Positions 8,276-18,859 of a stretch of DNA of 64,000 bases are shown here, piece by piece. Positions within the stretch are counted from its first letter, which is position 1, and each line of letters begins with the position of its first letter. This stretch comes from Candidatus Dormiibacterota bacterium (GTDB lineage: Bacteria; Chloroflexota; Dormibacteria; Aeolococcales; Aeolococcaceae): contig PLZA01000067.1 of NCBI GenBank assembly GCA_003153505.1, positions 150,920 through 214,919 on the forward strand, written 5' to 3'. The notes under the pieces are model-generated. The model ran no database searches and was not told where the DNA came from. It saw nothing but the letters and a program-made list of their open reading frames with translations. The translations under genes and the position numbers were made by a program.

Positions 8276-9807
8276 GGCAGGTGTTTCGCCCTGTCGGCCC
8301 GGACCCACACGGTGTTCGGGTAGCTGTGGTACTCGTCAACGTACTCGCCGCCGGCCAGCAGGGTGCCGATCTCGGGGTAGAGCGCCTGAGCAACCGAGTC
8401 GACAACGATCACCACCGGACGCTTGCTGGCCACGTACACCTCGACCGGACCGCCGAACCCGAGGAGCACCTCGTCGTTGTAAATGGGCGGAGTCGGCATG
8501 TCGATCTGCAGGTCGGCGAGCGCATAAACCCATGCGTCATACGACCAGACCACGGCGGTCTCGCCCTTCAGCCCATTCGCGGCAATCCAGGCAGCGGCGT
8601 CTGCGTCCCCCTTCACCCGGTAGTCGAAGTCGTTGAGCCATGTGGTGCGCCATGTCGAGTCGAACGCGGCGGCGACGGCGCCGCCGTAGTAGCCGCTGAG
8701 GGTGTGCGAGTTGGTCGCCGATGGTGGGATCGGCAGCCAGTCGATGCCGGCGACCTTCGCCGTCAGGATGGCGATCACGAGACCGCCGATCTGGAGCCCC
8801 GGCCCGACGAGCGAACGCCGGCCACCGGCGTGGAACCGGCTCGCCGACGGCACCGAGATCCCGACCACGAGCAACGTGAGCGGTGCCACCGCGGGTGCGA
8901 GGAAGTGTGGATAAGGTTGCCCGGCGACGGCCGTGACCACCAGGGTCGCGCCGGCCCAGAGCGCGAGCACCGAGTCCACACGCGGACGGTGGCGGTTGGC
9001 GATCGCCCCGACGGCGATCAGCAGCCCGGCACCGAGCGCCAGGCCGAAATGCGCGACCCCGCCGACAGCGCTGGTGGGAAGTGCTTTCTGCGTGTAGCTC
9101 ACGTAGAAGCCGGCGAGTGCGAAGGCGACCGTGCCGGCGCCGGCGGTGATGATGGCGGCGGACAGCCACGCAACCGTGATCGCGGCCACGGTGCCGAGGA
9201 AGATGAAGGCGTCGCGGCGGAGCAGCCTCGGCGCGAGGAGCATCGCGAAGAAGAACGCCGTGGTTTCCGCGACCGCGGTCTGCTGGAACGAGATCGCGGC
9301 CGCCATCAGCACCCCGACCGCGAACGGCCAGCGCGGGATGCTCCGCGGGCCGTCGGTGGGATCGCCGCGGCGGATCCGGACGAGGACGATGGCACCGGCC
9401 CAGGCAAGTGGCGCGATCATCAGGCTCTCCGGAACAGCCAGCTCGGCGTCGACGAGTGGGAGACCGAGGATCACCCCGGCGAGCAGCCCGGCGAGCAGCG
9501 CACGCCGTGGCGTGTACAGACGTCCGGCGGCCCAGACGATTGCGGCGACCGCGGCGAGGCCGGAGATGAGCGTCAGCACGTGCAGCCCGATCTCGCTCGA
9601 CCCGAAGAGTTGCACCTCCAAAGCGATCGTCCAGAGCATTCCGGGCGGCTTGTTGTTCCAGGTTTGCGAGTACAGGACCTTGCCCTTGAGCAGCTCCCGG
9701 GCGACGTTGACGTAGCCCGCCTCGTCCGTGTACCAGTGCGGCTCCATGAGCGACGGGAGGCGGAGGACCACCAGCGTCGCCAGTCCTGGGATCGCGGCTC
9801 TGCGCAC
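8272..9807 (-). CDS. ArnT/PMT-like GT39 glycosyltransferase
   Basis: A 511-residue multi-spanning protein. The GT-C/ArnT hallmark is near the N-terminus: HWYTDEAGYVNVAREL carries the catalytic D-E pair, followed by NNKPPGMLWTIA. The soluble C-terminal part (from about residue 330) is periplasmic-like with few spans. Family members transfer a sugar from an undecaprenyl or dolichyl-type phosphate carrier to lipid or protein outside the membrane. The GTG start lies directly against the stop of the GT2 gene, which probably makes the polyprenyl-phosphate-sugar donor. Acceptor unknown. Confidence 0.8.
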   Translation of the reverse strand: MRRAAIPGLATLVVLRLPSLMEPHWYTDEAGYVNVARELLKGKVLYSQTWNNKPPGMLWTIALEVQLFGSSEIGLHVLTLISGLAAVAAIVWAAGRLYTPRRALLAGLLAGVILGLPLVDAELAVPESLMIAPLAWAGAIVLVRIRRGDPTDGPRSIPRWPFAVGVLMAAAISFQQTAVAETTAFFFAMLLAPRLLRRDAFIFLGTVAAITVAWLSAAIITAGAGTVAFALAGFYVSYTQKALPTSAVGGVAHFGLALGAGLLIAVGAIANRHRPRVDSVLALWAGATLVVTAVAGQPYPHFLAPAVAPLTLLVVGISVPSASRFHAGGRRSLVGPGLQIGGLVIAILTAKVAGIDWLPIPPSATNSHTLSGYYGGAVAAAFDSTWRTTWLNDFDYRVKGDADAAAWIAANGLKGETAVVWSYDAWVYALADLQIDMPTPPIYNDEVLLGFGGPVEVYVASKRPVVIVVDSVAQALYPEIGTLLAGGEYVDEYHSYPNTVWVRADRAKHLP

Positions 9808-10551
9808 CTAGACTCGCTCCCGGCGGGCGCCCTCCGGTCGCCAGCTCATCGCCAGTGAGATACGAAGGCGGATGACATCGCGGACCGCGCGGGCAACGGG
9901 GATCAGACGTCCACCGGAACGGCGCCCCGCGAGGCGGGGAAGATGCTCGACCTGCATCTGGATCACCCGGAAACCGAGCCGGTGGGCCTTGAAGAACATC
10001 TCGGGATTGAACACCGCCGAGCGGGCTCGGATCGGGGTCACCCCATTCCAGACCTCGCGCGTGAAGGTCTTGAGCCCGCAGTCGAAGTCCTGTTCGCGGA
10101 TCCCGAACGCGATCCGGACCACGCGGTTGTAGACCCCGCTCACGAAGGAGCGATACCACGGGTCGGCGCGTCGCTTGCGGATGCCTGCGACCATGTCCGC
10201 GTGATCGAGCGCCGCGATCAGGCGCCCCAGATCCCGCGGGTCGAACTGGCCGTCGCCATCCATGAACGCGAGCACCTTGCCGCGCGAGGCTCGAAGCCCG
10301 TCGCAGACCGTGACCGCGTAGCCGCGCTGGTGCGTGTGGGTTACGACCGTGAGGTTCCTCGCGGCCTCCCCCATCGCAGTGCGCGCGGCACCGACGGTGT
10401 CATCGTGGCTGGCGTCGTCGACGAGCACGATCTCGTAAGTACGTCCGCCCTCGGCGAGCACTCCCATGACGTCCTGGAGGACGCGGCCGATGTTCTCCGC
10501 CTCGTTGTGAGCCGGGATCGTCAGGCTGACGTCGACCTCGGGTAGCGCCAC
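9808..10551 (-). CDS. Family 2 glycosyltransferase (polyprenyl-phosphate glycosyltransferase type)
   Basis: A 247-residue GT-A enzyme. SLTIPAHNEAENIG opens the nucleotide-binding fold, VLVDDASHDDT follows, and FMDGDGQFDP holds the metal-binding DxD. The pattern matches dolichol-phosphate-mannose synthase-like enzymes that load a sugar onto polyprenyl phosphate. It lacks a C-terminal membrane anchor. It lies 5 bp after sqdB and directly before the GT39 gene, consistent with donor synthesis for that enzyme. Confidence 0.85.
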   Translation of the reverse strand: MALPEVDVSLTIPAHNEAENIGRVLQDVMGVLAEGGRTYEIVLVDDASHDDTVGAARTAMGEAARNLTVVTHTHQRGYAVTVCDGLRASRGKVLAFMDGDGQFDPRDLGRLIAALDHADMVAGIRKRRADPWYRSFVSGVYNRVVRIAFGIREQDFDCGLKTFTREVWNGVTPIRARSAVFNPEMFFKAHRLGFRVIQMQVEHLPRLAGRRSGGRLIPVARAVRDVIRLRISLAMSWRPEGARRERV

Positions 10552-10556
10552 CGGCG

Positions 10557-11858
<1,302 letters not shown>

Positions 11859-11922
11859 TTATGCCTACACCATCCCCCGACTGGCCACATCCCGCCATCA
11901 ATGGCCGCATGAAATTCGAACC

Positions 11923-13053
11923 ATGAGCGTAGCCGAATCGGACGGTAGATCGACCCCCAGGCGGACAAAAGAGCGACAATCAGCTTGCGTGTCGATCTCG
12001 GGTTCTGCTCGCCGTGGGCGTCTGCTCCGGGCGGCGATCACCAGCGTCGTCACAGTTCTCGTTCTGCTGCTCGCCTGGCGGCTGCTCGGCGGCCACAACG
12101 TCCGATGGCAGGGCATCAGCCCGTCGGTCGGATCGATCGCTCTGGCAGCGTTCGGCGCCGCCTGCTTCCTGCTGGGGAGGGCCTGGCGTTTTGCGGCGCT
12201 TCTGCCGAGGCGTGAAGGCAGCGCCCGCGAGTTGCTCGGAGCGACCGCCGCATCCTGGGGCGCCGGCCTGCTGCTTCCCGGTCCGTCGGCGGACGTGACC
12301 TTCGTCGCCCTGGCGCGGACGCGATTCTCGGTCGGCGTCGCACGCGGATCCGGCAGCGCCATCGTGGCCAGGATCCTGGATGTCGTCAGCCTCTCGCTGG
12401 TCGCGGTGGTGGCCTCGTTCTTCACGGTGACCGCCGAGCCCACCGCAGTCATCCTCGCCGCAGCCGGTGCCTTCGTGCTCGGCCTCGGTGTCCTGCTCTC
12501 CCTGATCATCCCCGGGCCGCGGACTCTGGTAACCCGCCTTGCGGGGCGGATCCCGAGGCTCGCGCCGCTCGCCGTACGGGCGGAGGCGGAGTTGGACGAG
12601 CTCAACAGTCGCGCGCGATGGGCCAACCTGGTCGGAAGCACGATCTTCTGCCGGCTCGCAACCGCCGTGCAGTACGCGGCTCTGATGAGCATGGTCGGTC
12701 TGCATCTCGGGTTCTGGCAGACATGGTTCGTGCTCTCGATCCGCACGCTGCTCCTGACCATCCCGATCCAGGGCATCGCCGGCATCGGCACCGGGCAGGC
12801 ATGGTGGGCTGGAGCACTCCTGCTCGAGGGTGTGAGCGGCGGTCTCGCCGTCGGAGCCGGTCTGACCCTGCAGGCGATCGATCTCGCAGTCTCCCTCCCC
12901 GTCGCTGGGATCGCGAGTGCGCTGCTCATCCGGCGCCACAAGGAGCCCGCGGAGCCGGAGGCCGGCGACGTCGACCCGGCCGGTGAGAACCCGGGCGTGG
13001 ACGTTGTGGGTGCGCCCTCGCCGCCGTCGCGCGAGCCGCTCCACGTCGCCTGA
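11923..13053 (+). CDS. UPF0104/LPG-synthase-TM-like membrane protein (putative flippase)
   Basis: A 376-residue polytopic protein with a basic cytoplasmic N-terminus (about 30 residues) and eight or so hydrophobic spans. The pattern SWGAGLLLPGPSADV, an RILDVVSLSL segment and the IQGIAGIGTGQAWWAG block are typical of the lysylphosphatidylglycerol synthase transmembrane (UPF0104) family. Many members are encoded with polyprenyl-linked glycan genes and are thought to move lipids or lipid-linked sugars. It is divergent from the sqdB operon, supporting a role with those glycosyltransferases. The C-terminal 45 residues are acidic and probably disordered. Confidence 0.75.
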   Translation: MSVAESDGRSTPRRTKERQSACVSISGSARRGRLLRAAITSVVTVLVLLLAWRLLGGHNVRWQGISPSVGSIALAAFGAACFLLGRAWRFAALLPRREGSARELLGATAASWGAGLLLPGPSADVTFVALARTRFSVGVARGSGSAIVARILDVVSLSLVAVVASFFTVTAEPTAVILAAAGAFVLGLGVLLSLIIPGPRTLVTRLAGRIPRLAPLAVRAEAELDELNSRARWANLVGSTIFCRLATAVQYAALMSMVGLHLGFWQTWFVLSIRTLLLTIPIQGIAGIGTGQAWWAGALLLEGVSGGLAVGAGLTLQAIDLAVSLPVAGIASALLIRRHKEPAEPEAGDVDPAGENPGVDVVGAPSPPSREPLHVA

Positions 13054-13092
13054 GACCGCCAACGCACCACACCACCATCTGGAGGCGCATCC

Positions 13093-14535
13093 ATGCCCCT
13101 GATCGATCGCGACGGTGAGTACGACGTCGTCGTCATCGGAGCCGGCTCGACCGGCGAGAACGTCGCCGGCCGGGCCGTGAGAGGCGGGCTGAGCTGCGCG
13201 ATCGTCGAGAACGAGCTGGTCGGCGGCGACTGTTCGTACTGGGCCTGCATGCCAAGCAAGGCACTGCTCCGCAGCGGTCAGGCGCTGCGCGCGGCGCTGG
13301 CCGTTGATGGCGCCCGGCAGGCGGTCACCGACACCATCGACAGCGCGGCGGTCCTGCGCCGGCGCGACAGCTTCACCTCGCACTGGAAGGACGATGGTCA
13401 GGTGCGGTGGCTCGATGCGGAGCACATCGACCTTGCCCGTGGGCGCGGAAGGCTCGACGGCGAGCGTCGTGTCTCGGTCACCCCACCGGAAGGTCCGGCC
13501 TTCACCCTCACCGCACGCACGGCGGTCGCCATTTGCACCGGCAGCAAGGCGTCGATCCCACCGATTCCGGGCATCGAGTCCGCGCAGCCCTGGACCAGCC
13601 GCGAAGCGACCAGCGCGCAGGCGGTCCCGCGCCGGTTGGTCGTCATCGGCGGCGGCGTGGTCGCCTGCGAGATGGCTGACGCGTGGCGGACGCTTGGGAG
13701 CGAGGAGGTGACGGTCATCGCTCGTGAGGACCGGCTCCTCCTCAACTGCGAGGCGTTCGCGGGTGAGGCTGTCCGGGCGTCGTTCCGCCAGCGGGGCATC
13801 GACGTCATCCTCAACACCGTCACCGAGCGGGTCACGCGCAGCGCTGACGGCGTGGTCACGGTCACCCTGGCCGGGGGGCGAGACGTCAGCGGCGATCAGC
13901 TCCTGGTGGCCACGGGTAGGGCTCCCCGGACCGATGACATCGGCCTCGATAGGGTGGGACTCCGCCCCGGGGCGTGGCTCAACGTCGATGACTCATGCCG
14001 CGTCGATGGGGGCGGTGACTGGCTCTACGCGGCCGGTGACCTGAACCACCGGGCGCTGCTCACCCACATGGGGAAATACCAGGGGCGCGCGTGTGGCGAC
14101 GCGATCGTGGCCCGTTCGAAGGGCGAGCTGACCGGCGATCCGCCGGCCTGGTCCCACTACGCCGCGACCGCCGACCATACCGCCGTGCCCCAGGTGATCT
14201 TCACCGACCCTGAGGTGGCGGCCGTCGGTCTGACCCACGCCAAGGCGGTGGCCGCGGGACTGCGGGTTCGCGCCGTCGATTACGAGATCGGCGACGTCGC
14301 AGGTGCCGGCCTGATCGCCGACGGCTACACCGGCCACGCACGGATGATCGTCGACGAGGCCCGCAAGGTCATCGTCGGAGTGACCTTCACCGGGCCCGGC
14401 GTCGGCGATCTGATCCACGCGGCGACCGTCGCGGTGGTCGGCGAGGTGCCGCTCGACCGCCTCTGGCACGCCGTCCCGTCGTATCCGACGGTGAGCGAGA
14501 TCTGGCTCCGCCTGCTCGAGACCTACGGGTTGTAG
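13093..14535 (+). CDS. Pyridine nucleotide-disulfide oxidoreductase (mercuric reductase/lipoamide dehydrogenase-like)
   Basis: A 480-residue class I flavoprotein. The FAD motif is VVVIGAGSTGENVAGR near the N-terminus and the redox disulfide is CSYWAC, within GGDCSYWACMPSKALL. The NAD(P) motif is VVIGGGVVACEMA and the second FAD contact is LYAAGDLN. The C-terminal dimer interface holds HAVPSYPTVSE, close to the HxxxxPTxSE of the family although two residues longer than the common HAHPT. The physiological substrate is not evident. It stands 39 bp after the flippase-like gene with GGAGG before its ATG. Confidence 0.85.
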   Translation: MPLIDRDGEYDVVVIGAGSTGENVAGRAVRGGLSCAIVENELVGGDCSYWACMPSKALLRSGQALRAALAVDGARQAVTDTIDSAAVLRRRDSFTSHWKDDGQVRWLDAEHIDLARGRGRLDGERRVSVTPPEGPAFTLTARTAVAICTGSKASIPPIPGIESAQPWTSREATSAQAVPRRLVVIGGGVVACEMADAWRTLGSEEVTVIAREDRLLLNCEAFAGEAVRASFRQRGIDVILNTVTERVTRSADGVVTVTLAGGRDVSGDQLLVATGRAPRTDDIGLDRVGLRPGAWLNVDDSCRVDGGGDWLYAAGDLNHRALLTHMGKYQGRACGDAIVARSKGELTGDPPAWSHYAATADHTAVPQVIFTDPEVAAVGLTHAKAVAAGLRVRAVDYEIGDVAGAGLIADGYTGHARMIVDEARKVIVGVTFTGPGVGDLIHAATVAVVGEVPLDRLWHAVPSYPTVSEIWLRLLETYGL

Positions 14536-14536
14536 G

Positions 14537-15502
14537 TCAGTTGCCGATGTGGTTCGCGGGAACAGCGCCCATCCGGCCGGCCTGGTAGTCCGCGAGCGCT
14601 TGCGCGATCTCCGCGTGGGTGTTCATCACAAACGGGCCGTAGTGGGCCACAGGTTCGCGAATCGGCCGGCCACCGAGGATGAGCAGGTCGAGGTTGGGAT
14701 GGCGGCTCTCCTGATGGGTCCCGCCGGTGGCCGTGATGACATCGCCGGCACCGAGGGCAGCGAGCTGGCCCGACTGGATCGGCCGGAGCTCCTCACCGAC
14801 GGTACCGCTGCCCGCAAGCACGTAGATCAGCGCATTGAAGTCACGCGGCCAGGGCAGCACCAGGCGCGCGCCTGGGCTGACCGTCACATGGGCTAGTGAG
14901 ATCGGCGTGTAGGTGACGCCGGGTCCGCGATGCCCCGCGACCTCACCGGCGATGACCCGCAGCAGCGCGCCACCGTCGTAGGAGGTCAGCAGCGCGACGT
15001 TGCCGGCGCGGATGTCCTGATACCGGGCGGGAACCCACTTCTGCGCCGCGGGCAGATTGACCCACAGCTGGAAGCCGTGGAAGAGACCGCCGCTGGCGAT
15101 CAACTCCTCGGGTGGACGCTCGATGTGCAGGATGCCCGCGCCGGCGGTCATCCACTGAGTGTCGCCGTTGGTGATCAGCCCGCCCCCACCGTTCGAGTCC
15201 TGGTGCTGGAAGGTGCCGTCGATCATGTACGTGACCGTCTCGAAGCCGCGATGCGGATGCCACGGCGTGCCCTTGGGTTCGCCGGGCGCGTACTCCACCT
15301 CACCCATCTGATCCATGTGGATGAACGGATCGATCAGCGCGGGGTCCGTCCCCGCGAAGGCGCGGCGCACCGGGAAGCCTTCGCCCTCGAGTCCGTGGGG
15401 CGCTGTGGCGACACTGATCACCGGACGGTAGGTCGACGCGGTCGGGTCGGGTTGCGGGATGTGCGGCAGGGCGGTGATGTCGGCAACGGTCACAGCTGGC
15501 AT
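14537..15502 (-). CDS. Pirin family protein
   Basis: A 321-residue bicupin. The first cupin carries WHPHRGFETVTYMIDG, the pirin motif whose histidines and later HxE bind iron, and AGAGILHIERP sits in the expected place. Pirins include quercetin-2,3-dioxygenase-like enzymes and redox-linked regulators, and the role here is open. It converges with the flavoprotein gene (1-bp gap), and a VOC-family gene lies 11 bp upstream, so the two metalloproteins probably form an operon. Confidence 0.88.
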   Translation of the reverse strand: MPAVTVADITALPHIPQPDPTASTYRPVISVATAPHGLEGEGFPVRRAFAGTDPALIDPFIHMDQMGEVEYAPGEPKGTPWHPHRGFETVTYMIDGTFQHQDSNGGGGLITNGDTQWMTAGAGILHIERPPEELIASGGLFHGFQLWVNLPAAQKWVPARYQDIRAGNVALLTSYDGGALLRVIAGEVAGHRGPGVTYTPISLAHVTVSPGARLVLPWPRDFNALIYVLAGSGTVGEELRPIQSGQLAALGAGDVITATGGTHQESRHPNLDLLILGGRPIREPVAHYGPFVMNTHAEIAQALADYQAGRMGAVPANHIGN

Positions 15503-15513
15503 GGCGAAATTCC

Positions 15514-15972
15514 TTACAGAGCAAGCGCCTTCACGGGCGCCATCACATGTTCCAGGTCCCAGCTCACGCCGGGGACGTCAATGTACAGTTCGATCTCGTT
15601 GCCATCGGGATCGGTGATGTAGAGACTGTGGGTCACGGTGTGATCGCTCATGCCGACCACGTGCACCCCGGCTTCGCGGCAGCGTCCGATCGCCTCGCGC
15701 AACTCGTCGTCGGAGTCCCCGACCTTGAGCCCAAAGTGGTACAGGCCGACGTGGCGCCCGCGCGGCAGGGGTTGCGCGTCCTCGCCAACTTCGATGAGCA
15801 GCAGCTCGTGATGCGTGCGGCCGCTGCTGAACAGCGCGACCGGGACGCGGCCGAGCGGACTGTCTTCCGCCGTCCTCAGCTGCTTCCAGCCGAGCACATC
15901 CCGATAGAAGGCGGCAGAGCGCTCGATGTCGTGCACGTAGAGGACGAGGTGTCCCAGCTCCTTGATCTCCAT
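15514..15972 (-). CDS. VOC (glyoxalase/dioxygenase) family protein
   Basis: A 152-residue protein with the paired beta-alpha-beta-beta-beta modules of the vicinal oxygen chelate fold: KELGHLVLYVHDIERSAAF begins module one and GLYHFGLKVGD begins module two. Putative metal ligands are His in GHLV, His in the GLYHF region and Glu in NEIELYID. Related proteins include extradiol dioxygenases and glyoxalase I. Substrate unknown. Start chosen at MEIKEL because the fold starts there; the upstream open frame is low-complexity. Confidence 0.8.
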   Translation of the reverse strand: MEIKELGHLVLYVHDIERSAAFYRDVLGWKQLRTAEDSPLGRVPVALFSSGRTHHELLLIEVGEDAQPLPRGRHVGLYHFGLKVGDSDDELREAIGRCREAGVHVVGMSDHTVTHSLYITDPDGNEIELYIDVPGVSWDLEHVMAPVKALAL

Positions 15973-16057
15973 TGCATGAAGCTTACCCGCAGCGTGTCGA
16001 GCCAAACAGGGCGGCTGCCGGTGCGCCGCGCAGCGCTGCTGAGCGAGGATGCTTCCC

Positions 16058-17503
16058 ATGCGCGGGGTACGTCTCTCCTACCAGCAGATCATCGCGATGA
16101 TCTACGTGGCCGCGATGTTCATGACCATCCTGGACGTGACCATCGTCTACGTCGCCCTCCCCTCGGTGGCCCGGAGCTTCTCAGTGAGCCCGGCCGCGAC
16201 CGACGGGGTCATCGTCGGCTACCTGGTGAGCCTCGCGGTCTGGATTCCGGCCTCGGGATGGGTCGGTGACCGGTTCGGCACCAAGCGAACCTTCCTGACC
16301 GCGATCTCACTGTTCACCGTCGCTTCAGCGCTCTGCGGCCTTTCGCAGTCGGTGCTCGAACTGGTGCTCTTCCGCGTCCTGCAGGGCGCCGGCGGCGGCA
16401 TGCTGACCCCGGTCGGGATGGCGATGCTCTACCGGGCCTACCCGCCGGAGCAGCGTGCGCGCGTGGCGCGCCTCCTGGTCGTCCCCACGGTGATGGCACC
16501 CGCGCTGGGTCCTCTCGTCGGTGGCGCTCTGGTCGACAGCCTCTCGTGGCGTTGGGTGTTCTTCTTGAATGTTCCGATCGGGGTGGCGGCGTTCGCCTTC
16601 AGCGCCCTCAAGCTCCGCGAGCACCGTGAGCGCGCGGGCGAGCGGTTCGACGTCGCCGGGTTCGTTCTCGCAGCCGGCGGGTTTGGGCTCTTCCTGTACG
16701 CGCTCAGCGAGGCGGCGACGCTGGGCTGGACGTCGCCGGTGATCATCGGCGCCGCAGCAGGCGGAGCCGCTCTCATCGCGATGCTCGTTCGCGTGGAGCT
16801 GCACACCGCGGTCCCGATGATCGATCTCCGGCTGCTCCGCTACCGACTTTTCGGTGTCGCCAATCTGGCGTCGCTGTTCGCCTCGGGCGGCTTCCTCGGC
16901 CTGCTCTTCATAGCCCCGATCTGGCTGCAGACCGGACGCGGGCTGTCCGCGCTGGCGTCGGGGTCGAGCACCGCGCCCGAGGCGCTCGGCGTCCTGGTTT
17001 CGTCGCAGCTGGTCGGCCGCCTCTACCCGCGGATCGGTCCGCGCCGGCTGATCAGCGGCGGGCTCGTCGGCGTGACCGTGGCGACCTGCCTCCTGGCTGT
17101 CCTCATGGACGGAAACCTCTGGCTCTTCCGAGCCGTGATGTTCGCGATCGGCGTGGGTTGGGCGTACGTGGTGATCTCGATGAATGCGGGTGTGTTCGCC
17201 CAGGTCTCGCCCCGCGACATGGGCCGTGCGACCGCGCTCTACAACACCCAGCGGCAGCTTGCTTCGGCGCTTGGAGTCGCGACGCTGTCGACCATCATCG
17301 GCACGCAGGCGACCGCATCCAGCCTGGCCGGCAACGCCACCGTGTTTCGCGCGGCCTTCGCTGCGGCCGCCGGATTCACCTTGGTCGGGGCGATGATCGC
17401 GCTCGCGATCCGCGACCGCGACGCGGCATCGACGATGCAGCGCTCGTTACCGCCGACGACAGCCCTGACGGCCCCGTACGGACCCGAGCGGGGATCCGCT
17501 TAG
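16058..17503 (+). CDS. DHA2-family MFS drug efflux transporter
   Basis: A 481-residue transporter with 14 hydrophobic segments, the DHA2 (EmrB/QacA) layout. Motif C-like LDVTIVYVALPSVARSF lies in the first helix. GWVGDRFGTKRTF is motif A between helices 2 and 3, and the R of LFRVLQGAGGG is the motif B arginine. These antiporters export lipophilic drugs or solutes using proton motive force. GAGG lies 9 nt upstream of the ATG at 16058, favouring it over the ATG at 16049. No regulator gene is adjacent. Confidence 0.87.
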   Translation: MRGVRLSYQQIIAMIYVAAMFMTILDVTIVYVALPSVARSFSVSPAATDGVIVGYLVSLAVWIPASGWVGDRFGTKRTFLTAISLFTVASALCGLSQSVLELVLFRVLQGAGGGMLTPVGMAMLYRAYPPEQRARVARLLVVPTVMAPALGPLVGGALVDSLSWRWVFFLNVPIGVAAFAFSALKLREHRERAGERFDVAGFVLAAGGFGLFLYALSEAATLGWTSPVIIGAAAGGAALIAMLVRVELHTAVPMIDLRLLRYRLFGVANLASLFASGGFLGLLFIAPIWLQTGRGLSALASGSSTAPEALGVLVSSQLVGRLYPRIGPRRLISGGLVGVTVATCLLAVLMDGNLWLFRAVMFAIGVGWAYVVISMNAGVFAQVSPRDMGRATALYNTQRQLASALGVATLSTIIGTQATASSLAGNATVFRAAFAAAAGFTLVGAMIALAIRDRDAASTMQRSLPPTTALTAPYGPERGSA

Positions 17504-17504
17504 C

Positions 17505-17894
17505 TCAGTGCGAGCAGGACTTTGCTTCGCCGGACGAGTCGGCCGTCTGGAAGCTGTGACCGCATCCGCACGTGCGCACCGCGTTCGGGTTGTGGATCGT
17601 GAACCCGCCACCCATCAGCTCGTCGACGTAGTCGATCTCGGCGCCCTGGAGGTACTGCGAGGAGTACGCGTCCACATAGACCTTGATGCCCCCATCGACG
17701 TCGACGACCTGGTCGTCTTCTTTGGGTGGATTCTCATCCAGGCCCATGCCGTACGAGAAGCCCGAGCACCCACCGGACTGGATGAAAACCCGAAGTCCGA
17801 GTGCGCGATCGGCCGGCTGGTCGGCGATGAGGCCCTTGAGCTGCTCACGGGCGGTGTCGGAGATCGTGACGATGGACGGGGAGGTGATTGCCAT
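17505..17894 (-). CDS. HesB/IscA/ErpA-type iron-sulfur cluster insertion protein
   Basis: A 129-residue A-type carrier. The three conserved cysteines are in SGGCSGFSYG and the C-terminal TCGCGHSF, with the usual ~65-residue spacing. These proteins hold a [4Fe-4S] or [2Fe-2S] cluster and hand it to apo-enzymes. An acidic insert between the cysteine blocks (ENPPKEDDQ) is normal for the family. It converges with the efflux pump gene and lies 18 bp after yihY, with no ISC or SUF operon nearby. Start at MAITSP gives the standard length; five further codons upstream are possible. Confidence 0.88.
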   Translation of the reverse strand: MAITSPSIVTISDTAREQLKGLIADQPADRALGLRVFIQSGGCSGFSYGMGLDENPPKEDDQVVDVDGGIKVYVDAYSSQYLQGAEIDYVDELMGGGFTIHNPNAVRTCGCGHSFQTADSSGEAKSCSH

Positions 17895-17912
17895 GACGCT
17901 GATCATCATACG

Positions 17913-18800
17913 TCACGCCCCCCGTGGGGAAACCTCGCCACCGCTCCGAGACCCGTCCGCGACCGCCACTCGACGGGCGACCCGATCGCCGAGCAGTCCG
18001 CGCGCATCAGGCTCGCCCGCGTGCATGCGATTTGCCACCGCTCCCAGCAGGATGAACTCGGCGAGGAAGTACAGCCAGCTCGCGAGGAGAAATACGAGCG
18101 CGAACACCGCACCGTAGGTTGACGAGCCCTTCGAGAAGTGCGTGTACACCGGCCACAGCAGTGTGAGCACCTCCATCGCCGTCCCCGCGATGACGACGCC
18201 GGGCCACAGCTCGCTCACCTTGTAGGTCCGATTGGGCACCAGGCGATAGATGGCGAGCATGAAGGCGAACCAGACCACAAGCCCGCCCACCGGCTCGAAG
18301 ACCCAGATGACGCCGGGAAGCGGGATCAGCGAGATTCCGATGGCGAGAACGAGGGCCACGACGAACAGGACGGTCATCACCAGGGCCATCGCACGCTGAC
18401 GCAGGAAGCTGCGCTGACGGACGCCCACCATGACCCCGAGCGAGAACTCCATGCCCGTGAAGAGGCTGCTCCCGCTCCAGAGCAGGCCGACGATGCCGAC
18501 GCCGCCGAGGAGGCCCGAATGCTGCTGGACGGAATCGAACAGGTTCTTCAGCTCGGTATGCGCGTCGCTTGGGAAGAAGCCGAGGATGGCGGTGAGGGCG
18601 GTCGCCCGCGCGTTCCCGAAGCGGGTCGCAAAGCCGAGGACGGACAGCAGCCCGAGGATCAGCGGAAACATGCTCACGAAGAAATTGAACGCCATGCCCG
18701 ACGCGTAGTTGCCGGCCTGACTCGCACCGAAAGCGCCGATCAACCGGCCGGGGTAGGTGTGCCCTGCCCAGGCGAGGATCGATGTGAGGGCCCGCTTCAC
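17913..18800 (-). CDS. YihY/BrkB family inner-membrane protein
   Basis: A 295-residue protein with about six hydrophobic spans. The amphipathic start and QAGNYASGMAFNFFVSMFPLILG match YihY (formerly annotated ribonuclease BN), and the later GSTYGAVFALVFLLASWLYF block matches the C-terminal half of the family. Function is uncertain; some members affect membrane integrity or transport. GTG start. It is followed by the HesB gene. Confidence 0.85.
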   Translation of the reverse strand: MKRALTSILAWAGHTYPGRLIGAFGASQAGNYASGMAFNFFVSMFPLILGLLSVLGFATRFGNARATALTAILGFFPSDAHTELKNLFDSVQQHSGLLGGVGIVGLLWSGSSLFTGMEFSLGVMVGVRQRSFLRQRAMALVMTVLFVVALVLAIGISLIPLPGVIWVFEPVGGLVVWFAFMLAIYRLVPNRTYKVSELWPGVVIAGTAMEVLTLLWPVYTHFSKGSSTYGAVFALVFLLASWLYFLAEFILLGAVANRMHAGEPDARGLLGDRVARRVAVADGSRSGGEVSPRGA

Positions 18801-18859
18801 GACGTCAGATTGACATGCCGTACCGGAAGGGGCCGCCAGCCAGCCGGCGGCGCCCGATC

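Noticed and set aside
8281..9858. Long plus-strand frame opposite the GT39 gene
   Set aside because: Translation is Arg/Asp/His-rich without motifs; the minus-strand glycosyltransferase is unambiguous.
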